64,000 nucleotides of DNA, taken from assembly GCA_965153455.1 (NCBI GenBank), contig OZ234496.1, positions 10,997,863 through 11,061,862 on the forward strand. Reading direction: 5' to 3'. A program made the position numbers and the translations under genes. This document shows positions 10,670 to 23,371 of this stretch, piece after piece; within the stretch, counting starts at the first letter, position 1, and every line of letters begins with the position of its first letter. The stretch is from Sphagnum compactum. Taxonomy: Eukaryota > Bryophyta > Sphagnopsida > Sphagnales. Below the pieces are notes generated by a model, which worked only from the letters and a program-made list of their open reading frames with translations, was not told the DNA's origin and did not search any database.

Positions 10670-12790
10670 ATGGCTTCCGTCGTTGTCATGCCAGCAGCGG
10701 CTTCGGTCGGGAGTGTTGCGCATAATGTGATTGTGGCGGCAAGGGCGCAGAAGGAGCCAGGGATGATAAGCAGTGATGCTGTTTCGTCTATGACTTTGTT
10801 TCCTCGTGCAGCTTCGCACAAATGTTTGCCTTGGAAGTCGGCTTTCTGCTCACGGCTAGTCCCTGTTCCTCTCTTCTCTGGATCGTCCAACTTCCGAGCA
10901 GGTATCTACTTTATCAAGTGTATTGAATTTTGCATCGCTTACGGAAAGGGTCCGATTTTCAGACAGGCAAATTGGAAGTGAGACTTGACCTTAGACAGAC
11001 AGATTGGAAGAGAGGATTGGCTGTGGATGTCTTTGTGGTTCTCTTTCCTGTTCTGTGTGTGCGAGTTTGCTTTGTTTTCTTTTTTTTGGGAGAAGCGGAT
11101 CGGAAGTTTCAACTACTGAACCTGGAATTTTAAGATGTGTAGAGCGAAGGAGGGGTTTGGCTGTCGTTTCCAAAGTTTCAGAAACGGAGACGAAAACGAA
11201 GATTTCTGAAGCTTCTGAAGCAACGGAATCCACCGAAGAATTGCAAGAGACTCTTAACAGTGCTCTGAAGAGTGTGCAAGAGGCGGTGAGTTTTTTCTTT
11301 TTCTTTTTTCCATCCCCATATTGGCAAGGAATTTTTGTTCACATTCATTTCTTCCCTCACAAAACTTCAATCTAGGAGCTGCTTTTAAGTTCTGTATTGA
11401 AGGGAATTTTCTGGCTGATATCTATCGTTTGAGCAAATCATGATGGCTCTGGAGGGCTTAAAATGCTCAGAGATTTCATGATAAAATGCTTGGTTCTGAA
11501 TGTCTATGATGGAAACCACAAGTATGTTCTCACAGATTAAGAGGTGCAAGTGCTGTTTTAATGTGATGCAGTGGGACAAAGTGGATGATAAGCTTGCAGT
11601 TGGCGGGTTGGGTTTTGCTGCCCTAATTCTTCTGTTTGCCTCCAGTGGCCTCATCAATGTAAGTGTCATGCACTTTGAAACATTCGATCTGCTATTCTTG
11701 CATGGATTAAGGTGATGGTTTGATGCCTTGTGAGTGAGAAACTCTCATAAGGTTATGACTTTGCTCATTGTCATGTTTCCTCAAATTGTTGTTGTGGAGA
11801 TTTCTCTGCAATTTCTTGGATATATGTTGTTAGAGCATCTCCAGCAGTGGTCAGTATGTATCTCTGCACAAACATTTCTCACATCCAAGTTTAGTTATTT
11901 ACTTTTTTCCAACCCCACCCATAAAATCAAAACTGGGACTGCAACTAGGTCCGAGACTACAAATAGCAAACTACCTGGACCAATCATTATGATTGACCAA
12001 TCAAAAACAGGGAGCAGCAGTTAGATCATGTTTATTGCACTCTTCTCTGGCAGATGTTAGGCTTTGCTATGCCTATTACCAGCCTCAGCAAACTGTGTGG
12101 AAAAGCTGGGCCAAAACCATTTTGTTGAGCCAAACCAGCATGTTTTGACTTTTCTTCACCCAATTTTAATTTGAAGGGTCACATACTGAGCACCAGTGGA
12201 ATTGCTCTTAGTTCAGAACTCAGACCTGTGAATTGCTCTACATCTTACGTTGTGGTTTGTAATGCATTGTGCAGGCTATTGATAAACTACCCTTAATTCC
12301 AGCTGTGTTTGAATTTGTTGGCATCCTGTTTTCGGGAGTAAGAACCTCACCTCATTGCCCAATTTACCATTTCTTTCTGAGCTGTAGTTGTGTATTATTA
12401 GCAGCTAGAGGAGAGTACTCTATTGCACTTTCATTTCCTAGAGCTGTGACAATGAGATTTCTCTGTTTTTCTAATCTAAGTCCTTGTGTATGTGACAGTG
12501 GTTTGTGTATCGTTATTTGCTCTTCAAGCCTGACAGGTCAGTGTATTGGGCACTTTTATTCAACTGTTGAAAAGTTCTCAATATTCATCTGAAGTGCAAT
12601 ATTGTTTGTTCATTTGTATGTCAAGATGTTTGGGGATGTATTAGCACAAGAATTTGATACTGCTGGTGCTGTCCGGTTACTTATGGCACTTTGTCACTGT
12701 AATAGAATTCAGTACTGAGAAAGTTCACCCTGCAGGGAGGAGTTGTTGAAGGTGATTGATGATGTGAAGTCAAAAATCACCGGTCAGTGA
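10670..12790 (+). CDS. CURT1: CURVATURE THYLAKOID 1-type chloroplast membrane protein
   Basis: Inferred exons are 10670-10901, 11143-11285, 11572-11658, 12275-12337, 12499-12536 and 12736-12790, giving 205 residues. CURT1 proteins oligomerise at grana margins and bend the thylakoid membrane. The first ~85 residues (Ala/Ser/Arg-rich) look like a chloroplast transit peptide. An acidic stretch (SETETKTKISEASEATE) and an amphipathic helix (ELQETLNSALKSVQEAWDK) follow. Next come two membrane helices (GGLGFAALILLFASSGLIN, then IPAVFEFVGILFSGWFVYRYLLF) and the helix R-EELLKVIDDVKSKITGQ. The order helix-TM-TM-helix and the WFVYRYLLF motif are diagnostic. The exon 2 acceptor at 11142 was chosen because it keeps frame; a nearby AG does not. 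Intron 3 carries a dispersed repeat copy at about 11740-11826. Confidence 0.92.
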
Positions 12791-14804
12791 GCTGCAACAT
12801 TCCCCTTTGTTCTGTTCGGTGCAGTGGGTGAGCAGGAATGGAGGAGATTAGTGAGGAATAAGTAACCAGACTAGCTCTTGCCAGGAAATTTTCTACGGTG
12901 ACCATACACCCCCAGCTTGTAAAAGCAAGTGTGGTCATGGAATTGAAAGAGCCTTTGATTCTCACTAATTGCTTCCAGATCTGTTGTGGCAAAGTGTAGA
13001 GAAAGCATACCATTGTGCCAGATGCTTCAGCAGTGGTCATGTTGAAATTGTGTCATAATGTATTTCAACTCTTGAAGACAAGTGGCAGCCAAGCGCACAC
13101 AAGTTTATATGATGTGAGCATTCTGCTAAAAAAAATCATGATGGTCTTCTCCCTTGTTGTGGAAGAATTACATGTTTTAAGAGATGCGTCTTACTTGATT
13201 GTTCCACTGGGAAACCTGACAAGATGCCCTTAACCTGAGGTTTGCTGTGGCTTTTTTCCTCCATCACCACTTTCTTCCAAGCTTGTGAATTTGCAAGGAT
13301 GGGTTTCATTGTACTTTGGGAGGAAGTCCTTCACAGATCAGCATCCATATGACACAGTCTGTTGGATTGCTCACCTAGTCACATGCAACTTATGAGGTAG
13401 GCATCAAAGTTCTAGCACGGGAATCTTTTGTACTTCACAGAGGGAAACCACTGACATTTGCCTTTTCCTTTTAGACTGAACAACAGAAGACATGTGAGTC
13501 TAGTCATTATGACCACAGAAGGTCCTTGATTTGTTGCCAGCTCTTCAAATTATGTAGACCAGTTCCAGCAGGTCTAAAAAAATTGCATAAAGAATAAAAG
13601 CTGCATTGATCAAGGGCACTGAAGTCCTTGAATAGCCAACTCTAAGAGGGTTCTGACTCAAGCTTCCTGCATTGTAGTTCTGTTGTAACTAGCCCTGTGT
13701 TAGAAGGTTGAGTTTTTTATAAAGAGTCTTTTGTGTATACGTAGTCATCCCTTATTAACCCCTTCAGGAAATATTGAGGGGGGCTTGAGGCATTGGCCTA
13801 ATTCCTGATTGTGGGGAAGTGGAAATAGCTCAGTAGTGACTATCTGACGTCCTTAAAATGTAGGTACAGATGCAGTTCCTTAAATCCAATTTGGGCAGTT
13901 TGATCAACCACTACAAAGATAGATTGGCTAGAGTGGATAAAGGTCTGTCAAAACTGCCAGTTTTCGGTTCATCATTTAGGGTTGAAGCCCTCAAACTTAA
14001 AACTTGGGTAGAGATTTCTTTCACTGTGGGTGGTAGTCTTTCAGTTCAAGTGATTGCTTTGGATTTGGATCCGGTTGCCTAATGATTGTGAGATGTGATA
14101 ACTTGGCTTGTCTATATAACTGCCACATGACTTGGTTTTATATGGTTCAAGAAGTCTAGGTTGGTGGTGAATCATGGGCATTTCACCCCATATCTGTACT
14201 TATTTTTCTTCATGATTCAGAAAACATTATCTTTTGTGATGCCATGGGAACTTTAGAAGATTCTCAGTATCTTTGTTACTAGAGGATGTTTGTTTTCCCT
14301 TTTCCTTTCCAGGTCTAATGCATTTGTATCATCTGTGCTGTATTGGCTTTGTTAACAGGTGGATGCAGGAGAATCTGTAGACTAATTGTTCTTGTTCTGT
14401 CAGTAGATGGGCATGTACCAATATTTGAGATTGTGCACTTATGTAGAAATGCTTCATTGTTGTCAACTAAATTGTGCAAAACAGATGTCAGATTTCTTCA
14501 GGTTAGGAGTCATCCAACAAACATTGTTTCACAGATGTTTGTAGTGAATCTTAGCCATTTTCTATTTTGTGTATTGTGCTTTCAATATGTAAGCACTTTC
14601 AATTTGAGCACCAGTCACACAAGGTGTTTTCATTCTGGAGGAAGGATTAGGTCATGATCCTTGTTTGTCTGCATCAAAATGTGCCCCTTCCACAATATGA
14701 TTGGCGCCAGGTTTCTTTGAGATATCAATCTATGTGCAGATTGCTTTGGTGAAGATTACTCAACAAGATGAGAGTCAACTGTTAACATGCCTTGGGGGTG
14801 AGGC
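12791..14804. other. Intergenic between CURT1 and the receptor kinase; no gene recognised
   Basis: Both strands were read. Open stretches at 13015-13233, 13870-14082 and 14343-14657 show no family motif and no convincing splice-linked continuation. The interval holds the 3' flank of CURT1 and the promoter of the LRR kinase. Confidence 0.5.
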
Positions 14805-16915
14805 ATGATCCTGACCTTGGTTGTGTTGGTGATGGCAATAAATTCAACTGTGATTGCTGTGGCGAATACAGATAGACGTCGGTTGGCGGGTGATGCTCTT
14901 GGGGACATGCAAGTGCTCCTGCAACTAGCACAACTCTCGACCAATGACCCACAAAATGCATTGGGTTCATGGGATGGCAGTAGACCAAGTGCATGCAGTT
15001 GGCAAGGAATCAGATGTAATGCAGCAAATCGTGTGACAGCTATATTTATTGTCAACAAGCAGTTGGACGGGGTTCTGCCCCCAAGCTTGGGGTTATTGAC
15101 ATACTTGATAACTTTAGACCTTAGGTTTAACAAATTCACAGGGTCAATCCCTCCTTCCCTTGGTGCATGCCAAATGCTCCAAACCTTGAGTTTGAGTGGC
15201 AACCTTCTCACAGGTGATGTTCCTTCAGAGCTTGCCCAGAACACACGAATGTCTACATTTGCAGTGAATCTTAACATGTTATCAGGTTCCTTCCCACTGC
15301 AGATCCTTGCTTGGAGAGAGCTTTCAGTTTTGTGGCTTGACAACAACATGTTCACTGGTAGCATTCCAGATTTGACGAGCCTGGTCCAATTGAAGATTTT
15401 GGACCTGCAGAACAACCAATTTACAGGAACCATACCTAATGTGGCAGGGCTTCAGGCCCTGCTGGACATAGACTTATCCAACAACAAGCTGTCTGGTTCC
15501 CTACCTACTTTCTTGGACACCCTGCCAAAACTCAGGTACCTTAATGTCTCCAACAACCAGCTAACTGGGCTGATTCCAGACACATCTGTTTTTCTTCGGT
15601 TTCCAGCATCTGCTTATGCAGGGAATGATGGTTTGTGTGGGGCCATCATAAAGAGAGATTGTGCAGATAATTCAAACATGTCTGGCTCCAACTCCACCAC
15701 CACCTCTGCACCCAAGATGCTGTCAAAAACTGCCATCATTGTGATATCGTCTTTAGGGGGTGCTGGAGTATTGCTGGGCATGTTTTTGGGAGTGAGATGT
15801 GCATACAGAGGGTCTCAAGACATTCTCGAGGATCTGAGAGGTGGCGAAGATTCCACCCTTCTCTCTAGCTCCAATGTTAATGTTGGATACACAGTGGCAC
15901 AGCTCACTAAAATGACAAATGGATTTTTGAAAGCCAATATTATTGGTGTTGGGAGCTCGAGCATTGTATATAGAAGCATGTTGCCTGGTGGTGCCATAGT
16001 GGCAATCAAAAGATTAAGTGAGGAGAAATACAGTAGTGATACCCAACATGCTTTTGTTGCAGAGTACCAAATCTTGAAGCGAATCACTCAACATGGTAGC
16101 ATGGTGCGGGTATTGAACTGCTGTGCAACTCCAAGTTGTATGGCCTTGGTTCTTGACTTCATGCCTGGAGGCACATTGGAGAACAAACTGTATGAGCAGA
16201 GCATGAGTTGGCTGGATCGGGTTGACACTGCTGTTAGTGTGGCAAAGGGTCTTGTGTACTTACACCTCGATTGTGCAGCACACAAGGTTGTGGTTGATTT
16301 GAAACCTTCACACATTCTTATTGATGCAGATTCCAAGGCGCATATTACTGACCTTCATATTCCACGTTTTGCCACTAGTAAAATCCCTGGAACAATTGCC
16401 TATTGTGCACCTGGTGAGCATATATCTATCCTTTTCTGTAGTGTTTTTGTTTCTGCAATGACGCTGCTTTTGGACAGCTTATTGGGTAGCATTGTTATGC
16501 ATCAGAAGCTTTTCATAAGTCTCAGTTCACATTGTTCTGAATCCAATATATGAATTTTGGGGTGCATACATACAATCAATAAGAATATGCTTACAGTCAA
16601 GGAACAACAACACATGGCGATGTGTACAGCTATGGCATTGTCCTCTTGGAACTGTTGACTCGAAAGAAACCAAACAGTATTTTGGTCACTGAGCGCATGA
16701 ACATGTCAAAGTGGGTGCGCAAGGCACTATTGAAGCCTGAATTGACTGTGCAAATGTTTGATATCACACTTCTGTGTACTTTGGGTATTGATGAGCAATT
16801 GCTGCAAGTATTGGATGTGGCCATGTTGTGTACCCAGGAGATTCCCACAAAGAGACCATCTATGCCAGATGTGCTGAAGGTGCTTATGAAAGTTAAACAT
16901 GATGCTCAGAAGTGA
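14805..16915 (+). CDS. LRR receptor-like kinase, subfamily XII/FLS2-like kinase domain, altered motifs
   Basis: There are two exons, 14805-16413 and 16602-16915 (640 residues); the acceptor at 16601 keeps frame. In order: signal peptide 1-20; LRR N-cap with the GSWDGSRPSACSWQGIRC pattern (54-71); about seven leucine-rich repeats (~80-262); a Cys-containing cap; Ser/Thr linker; one membrane helix (~309-330); and a kinase domain from ~378. The glycine loop IGVGSSSIVYR and Lys402 in VAIK are kept. The catalytic loop reads VVVDLKPSHIL, so the catalytic Asp (498) remains but the preceding His-Arg/Cys is lost. DFG is replaced by DLH (516-518). The segment after that ends GTIAYCAP and continues TTHGDVYSYGIVLLELL. 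Only seven LRRs is short for this group, whose members usually have over twenty. It is probably a weak or dead kinase acting as a receptor partner; the ligand is unknown. Confidence 0.85.
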
Positions 16916-18693
16916 GAATCCAACTTCAACTTCAGACCTTTCCCTTGGTACCGGGATCTTGAATGCTTGGGAGACATCCATATGCATTGGAAAAAAAACG
17001 CAGCATGGGTAAAAATCCAACACCTTCTACTTGACTGATGTTATTACTATAACCAATTATGCTTTGTTTTTCTTTCAGTTCCCTGTGCAAGAAGAAGCTG
17101 TTTCTCAAATACATTCTTATATATCAGACTGTTGCGTATTTGACAGGTTGAGACAGAGAGTGCAAAATGTAGTGTTGTAAAACAATCGATCCAATTTGAA
17201 TCTTCAAACCACCATGTCAAAATTTGTAAGAATCTTCTTGCCATGCATGATTTGCTGTTTTCTCTATCCCAAAACTGTTGTGTATAAATCTCTTAAATTG
17301 TGTGGTATACGAATAATGGTGTCCTGAAGAACCACCACATTCTGATTGTAAATGGTTTGACCTTCAATGAGGCAGAGAGATTTGAACTCTTGTTTATCTA
17401 CATCCAAAAGATTAAATATTTTTGTGAAGCAAGAAACATGTCTTTCATACCATCAGATATCTGTTACGTCCATTGGATGAAATATTATCCCTCTTTAAAT
17501 ATAAAATATTATCGTTCGAATTTCCAAACCTACCAGATTGTAAAAATTTTATAAATTATTCATTATTTTGGAAAGTATAGAGTGTTAATTAGTTTTTTCC
17601 CCCCCCATTAACAACATGGGATATGAAAACTGTATGAACAGTTTCAAACATGGTACGGGAATTGTTCATTGGTGCTTTCATGATGAAAGCCACACCTTCC
17701 TAAAGAAACAGCATCTCTTCTTGGATGTTATATTCCATTGATAAGTTAATTGGATGATTTCTCTACTAACAAATCAAATTAGGAAATTGTGTGCTAGCAA
17801 TCGGACTTGTATGATATGGTGGTAGTTTTTTAATTTTATTTTTTAAAAATTTCTTTTTTAAAGGAAAAAATAAGCATGGTGGGTGAGACTTGGCCTAAAT
17901 TATTGGAACAAACAAGAAAACAATCTATAGCCTACGTAGGAAATACACACTATTGGCTAGAATCATGAAATCACCCCCAATAATTGACCATATTCTCATC
18001 ATTGTCCTACTCAAAAGTGCAGTTTTGTATACTTGTCTAAATGTTAGGTGCGGTTGAAACTTGAGAGTAACGACTTTTGCTAACATTCAGACCTATAAAC
18101 TTATAACATATGAAAAAAGAAAATCATTGAAAATTTTCTTCATGTTCCCAAGTTCAAACATTCTAGTAGGCTTGTTAGTAGCTTATAATTTATCATTTGT
18201 ATAACAATCAAATGTAATTTCTCCATTTTTCACAAACTTAAATTGCATCAAATAGTGTGGAAAGATCTGTATTTAATTTGAGCCTCGAGAGCTTCTAATT
18301 TTAAAAATAACACCCATTTTGGTAATTAGAAACACATTCATGAATGAATGAATATATGAATTTGGAATTGAGTTGGACTTCTAAAGAACTAAATCACTCT
18401 AACATTAATTTATTTTTATTTAAAGAATTTATATTTTTAAAAAATCATTTGGAGCTATTATTACAACAGTTATGGGATTACATTACCAGGCGGCATGCGG
18501 CCTTCAACGAAACGAAATCCGTCCGAGGCGGCATGCTGCCTTCGCTCTCGTATCTACGTGTGCGTTGTTGTGGAGCACGAGCGCACAACGCAGACGAGAC
18601 GGAGGGTCGGAGAGTCGGAAGATCGCAGGAGGAGAGAAGGAGGGAGACGAGAGCAGAAGAAGAAGAAGGATTGGAAGAACAAAATTCGTCGTC
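16916..18693. other. Intergenic, AT-rich; no gene recognised
   Basis: The first ~300 bp are the 3' flank of the LRR kinase. From about 17300 to 18440 the sequence is distinctly AT-rich with T/A runs (a C run at 17600-17607) and no coding motif. From 18480 the composition turns GC/GA-rich; this is the likely promoter and 5' UTR of the SYP7 gene. Confidence 0.5.
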
Positions 18694-21668
18694 ATGAGTG
18701 TGATCGACATTCTCACGCGGGTGGATGTGCTGTGCAAGAAGTATGAGAAGTATGATCTCGACAAGCAGTGGGCCGGGGCGGACTCCATGTCCGGAAATGA
18801 TCCATTCCTGAGGCTCTACACTGTCGTCGAAGCCGATATCGAGGCTGCTCGCCAGGTCCGCTGCCTCTCTCCTCTAGCGTGTGTTTATGGTAGAAATCTG
18901 GCTCCGCTGACGTTCTCGCTTGAGCGTCGTGGCATTGCTGCTGTCTTGCAGATATGTTGCATTTGGTAGCTCGATGTCTCTGATGTTCTAATTGTAGGAG
19001 CGCGATTTGGCCTCATTTTCTCGACCTCTTCTTTTTTAGTAACATCTGTCATCGGCTTTATTGTAGTTCTGGTCGGGGATGCGTTCTTGGTCACCACGTG
19101 TACGATGTCGGTGTTACTTGATCTTGATCCTCGGGAAATCCTTGCAATTTCGAGAAATTTAGATCTAGGAAGATTCTGCCGAACGTGTTTCTATTGCGGC
19201 ATTTCTCGCCCATGAAAGGAGAAACAGTAACGTTGGCATTGCCTGCCCAACTTCCACTGCGATCTTCCAGGATTTAATTTCTCGCTTTAGCAATACCGGC
19301 TGAAAAGCACTGACACGGACGCTCTTGCGTCTGAAAGAAAGTGGAGCTTACAGTGCTCTCGAACTTTTGCAACCAGTGTCTCAAGCTCTGTCACTTTGTG
19401 ATTTGCTGGCAATCGGTGCTGCTTGGATTCATCTGATCGATATGTTGTGGAGAGACTTGAATTTCGGCTGAAGCGATTATCTGGCCTGCAGAAATCTCAA
19501 GATGCACAATCTGAGAAAAATAGAGCAGTGGTGGCCACCTTGAATGCAGAAGTGCGGCGCAGCAAGGCAGCCCTGAAAGCTGAAATCCCTAAGCTTCAAA
19601 AGCTTGCTGCAAAGAAGGTATCATGTTGTTTGCTTCTGAAGACTTTGGATTCAATTCTCGTTGTTTGAAGCAGCAGTAACTTGATGCATCCAATAGACTA
19701 TCTCATAAGGAGAACGGAAGTGCACATTCTCATACCATTACCGCCTTTTGTGGATCCAGGTGAAGGATTTATCAAAGGAGGAGATGGTGGCCCGACCAGA
19801 CCTTGTAGTAGCACTTGCACAAAAGATTGAGGACATTCCTGATGGTGTTACTGTTGGTCGACGTGGTGGCACATGGGGCCGAAAGGCAAGCAATCCCTTG
19901 GAGATAAAACTTGATGCAATGCATCCAGGTAAGGTTCAACTGTGAAGGAACACAAATGAGCAATGTGTTTTGTACATCTGGTAATCTCGTAATTATGTTC
20001 CTCTATAATGTCACTTTGCTGTAGGTTATATTGTGGGTTTTCCTTAATAGATGATTTGATGCGACCTGAGCACTATGAGCAAACTGAGGAGTCCCTAGCA
20101 TTGAGGCAAGAGTATGAGATGCGAAGAGCTAAGCAGGTGCGTGATCCAGGTTGATCTGTTCTGAGATGGATGTGGGAAATCACAATAGTTTGTTTCTTCA
20201 TGTTAGTGCAATTCAATGGTGCCTTTCACAATTCAGAGATAGAATCAACTATATACTTTGTGGAAACAAGTGTACCTATCAGCAAGGCATGTGTCATGCT
20301 CTCTTATGTAGCACAGCTTGCTGGTAATATGAGTTTTCAGCTTTCTCCTGAGAAAATTGAAGAGTACAGAAAACCTGAATATCTTGGAGTCTATCCTAAT
20401 TTACAGTGTGAATTCCATCACAATTGCACTGAGTGTCAGCTGGTGCAGGCTCAAGACTACTTCTCCACAGCCTACTTTCCTTCTGTTCCATGTCTTTTGG
20501 CATTATCGGATTGGACTGTGAATTGGCTGTGTGACTGCATGATGTTCAGGATGAAGGTCTGGACATAATTGCTGCAGGCCTAACCACTCTCAAGGACATG
20601 GCTGGGGACATCAATGAGGTAAGACAGTCCTGGTAAATCTGTTAAGCATTCAACTTTCAGACAACTGAAGGCATGTTGAAAGCAGCTGCTTTCACATTGC
20701 CCCCTGGATGCTAAATTGTTATCCCTGGACAATTTGCAGGAATTGGACAAGCAGATGCCTTTGATTGATGAGGTGGACACCAAGGTTTGTCTTACTTGAA
20801 TCTACTTAGCAGGATGTTCAGTGCACGTTGGCAGGTCAATCTCCTGGCAAATTCTTGTTGATTGAAGGCATCAGTATCTTTTCATGTCAGTCTGCATTGT
20901 TTAGAGATTATTTCCCAGCATTCACAGTTCTGTCACTTCTTACAGCTAATGTGTCAGTTTGATATATTTCTGTCTTCAGAAGCATACAGCTATTAATAAA
21001 TGAGAAGGATAAAGCATTGTGCATTTTTCTTCTTCAGCTAGAAGAATATATCTGGTTTTTCTTGATGAAATCAGGTGGATAGGGCTGCAGCTGACTTGAA
21101 GAACACAAATATCAGGTTGAAAGAAACTCTTACCAAGGTTGTTACTATAACCTTGCCCATCATTTCCCAATTTAGACTCCCATTAGTGTTTTGAAAACAT
21201 CAAAGCAAACAATGTTGGTAATTTGGGTATTGAAAATTAATGCATATTAGAGGGGTGCATTCCAAGTATGTGTGCAGCATTTGGGTGATGGTGTGGAGTT
21301 AAAAATCAAAATCATATAACTGGCACATGCATGTGTGGTTTGGTGGGTGCAGATGAGGTCCAATCGTAACTTCTGTATCGACCTCATTCTTATAGTTCTC
21401 ATCCTTGGCATTGGCGGAACCCTATACACGTACTCCTTCTCACCATTTACACCTTCTTTTGTCTGCCTTCAACCACTCCTGATGTACCAACAAGTAAGAA
21501 GTGCGCACATGATGGATGGAGCAAAGCCACTGAGAAGAAATAGAGAATTACTGTTCATGTCAGGGTGGTCCTCTGAATAGTTGATAGTGAGACTCCCTTG
21601 CATAGAGATGATGATAGTATGAGATGTGACACTGACTTTGTCATTGATATTGCAGAGTTTTGCGGTAA
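18694..21668 (+). CDS. SYP71: SYP7-type Qc-SNARE (plant syntaxin 71 family)
   Basis: Inferred exons are 18694-18855, 19492-19617, 19760-19928, 20051-20136, 20550-20618, 20740-20784, 21075-21137, 21353-21429 and 21656-21668; these total 810 nt, 269 residues, the size of Arabidopsis SYP71. The start MSVIDILTRVDVLCKKYEKYDLDKQ is the SYP7 signature. NAEVRRSKAALKAEIPKLQKLA, RQEYEMRRAKQ and the SNARE helix follow; the helix runs from DEGLDIIAAGLTTLKDMAGD through DKQMPLIDEVDTKVDRAAADLKNTN, with its zero-layer Gln. The tail anchor is NFCIDLILIVLILGIGGTLY. SYP7 proteins act in ER, plasma-membrane and cell-plate fusion. The last exon is a 13-nt micro-exon giving a YTVLR end, which matches the short tail of the family. 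If that intron is not spliced, a 55-residue extension would follow the anchor instead. Confidence 0.92.
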
Positions 21669-23371
21669 CAAGGGAGCAACCTTAAGTGTTTATACTAAAT
21701 GCTATTGTGTCATTCTGATGTAAGTGGCTATACAACCTACCATATGGAAATTAGTGTTCCAGCAAACTCCTGAGAGACTAAAACAAATGAGCCATAATAT
21801 GCAGTCACTCAGTTGCGGCTGTGCAAGATCATCTCAAGTTTGGTTCTAATTATTCTTGTGCAAATAGCCTATCAGATAACAAGTTCAAAAGTTCTTAATG
21901 CATTCCTTCATATCCAATCCAGTTTCTTAAGACATTCATCAAGTGTTGGTTCCGATCTCAGGTCTTAGGGTTCCGTGAGGCAGTAAAAAAGTGAACTTCA
22001 TACAAGGATTCTCATCAGCAGTGTGATGAGGTTCTTGTGGTGTTGAGATAATTGGTAATAATCACAGGATTTTAGTGAACATTCTATGGGTCTATCTAAA
22101 TTTGTGGGAACTTAGATCCAACCCATGGATTATGAGATATTTTGTGGCTACCAAAGGGATCTTGGGATTAAGTATTCAACCATATACTAGGTGTTTTGAA
22201 ACAATGTGATTCCGAGTCCTTAAGCGAATGGGGCAACTATGGTAGGCAGGCTAAGTCAGCAAACATTTAAGCAATTAGAGCTTTCACATTCACTAGCTAG
22301 GGTCTTTTCATCCTTGTGTGGTTCAAAAACAAATGGTGAAAGCCATCAAAGTGCACCTCTAGCGATTTAGGAAAATAGACCTTTCAAGAATACTGGGTGT
22401 ACATATGTTTACACACATGGGTCTCATTTGTTTTACAGAATGACTTGTCAGATTTTTCAGTGTATTCTAAAAGCACCTTAAACTACATAATGTTAGCACT
22501 GAAAAAAGGGAGGGCATCTTACATTACAGGGCAGGCTTTTACATTTTGAAAAGGTTCACTCTTTCTCTTCACCTAATGTTTAACTTCCTAGTTAAACATC
22601 AAAAGAAAATTTTGATAGGTCATTAGTATGCTGAGCCCTCGAATTCGGGCATTCCTAGAATTTAGCACCTGTCATTAGTTGTCGCCTCAAACAAGCACCT
22701 TATTCTAGTCATTCATGAGCCTTACTTACCCCACTATGTTGCTTATAAACAATCAAATTGTGTATAACAAGCACCTTATTCTAGTCATTCATGAGCCTTA
22801 CTTACCCCACTATGTTGCTTATAAACAATCAAATTGTAATGCTCTAGGTGGGCAACATTCATCCTTGATAACACCTTTGATCAAATTTGTAAATCAAATT
22901 TCTTTAAGACATTTTCATTTCATTATCAATTATTGAGATTCCCATTGTTCACATTGGTTGCTTAATCAATCATGACCATGAGGGCATTGGTGTCTTAAGG
23001 TATGCAACAGGTAAATCAACTTGAGTATTTGCTGCCAAACTACGAGTTGCAATGTCAATGCTTAACAAGCTTGATGTAACTCCAACTCAAAATGAGGAAT
23101 AACTTTTTTAGGCATGAACCAAATCTAGGATTATAAATGGGTTTACACGGAAGCATTAGAGAATATTTTCCATACCATGAAAAAATGGGGATCTTTCTTT
23201 GAAGAGCCTTGAGACATAAGGACAAATTTGCTGTATATAGAAGTAAAAAGTAAAATTGCAAATTGCAACAAATGTAAGGAGTAACCTTTATCTTGCATGC
23301 TACTAGAAAAAATGAGTTTTGAAACTTAAGCATTTTCATATATGATCAATTAAAAAAAATAGGTCTCACTA
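21669..23371. other. Intergenic between SYP7 and the TIR element; no gene recognised
   Basis: AT-rich, with short non-homologous open frames on both strands. It contains a perfect 71-bp tandem duplication (separate entry). Confidence 0.5.
22691..22837. repeat. Perfect 71-bp tandem duplication
   Basis: Copy 1 (22691-22761) and copy 2 (22767-22837) are identical over 71 bp, starting ACAAGCACCTTATTCTAG and ending ACAATCAAATTGT, with a 5-bp spacer. Perfect identity in non-coding DNA implies a recent event or an assembly artefact. Confidence 0.85.

Noticed and set aside
10366-10890. 174-codon minus-strand frame across the CURT1 start
   Set aside because: It contains a long Arg-Glu run produced by the CT microsatellite and opposes a well-supported gene; shadow frame.
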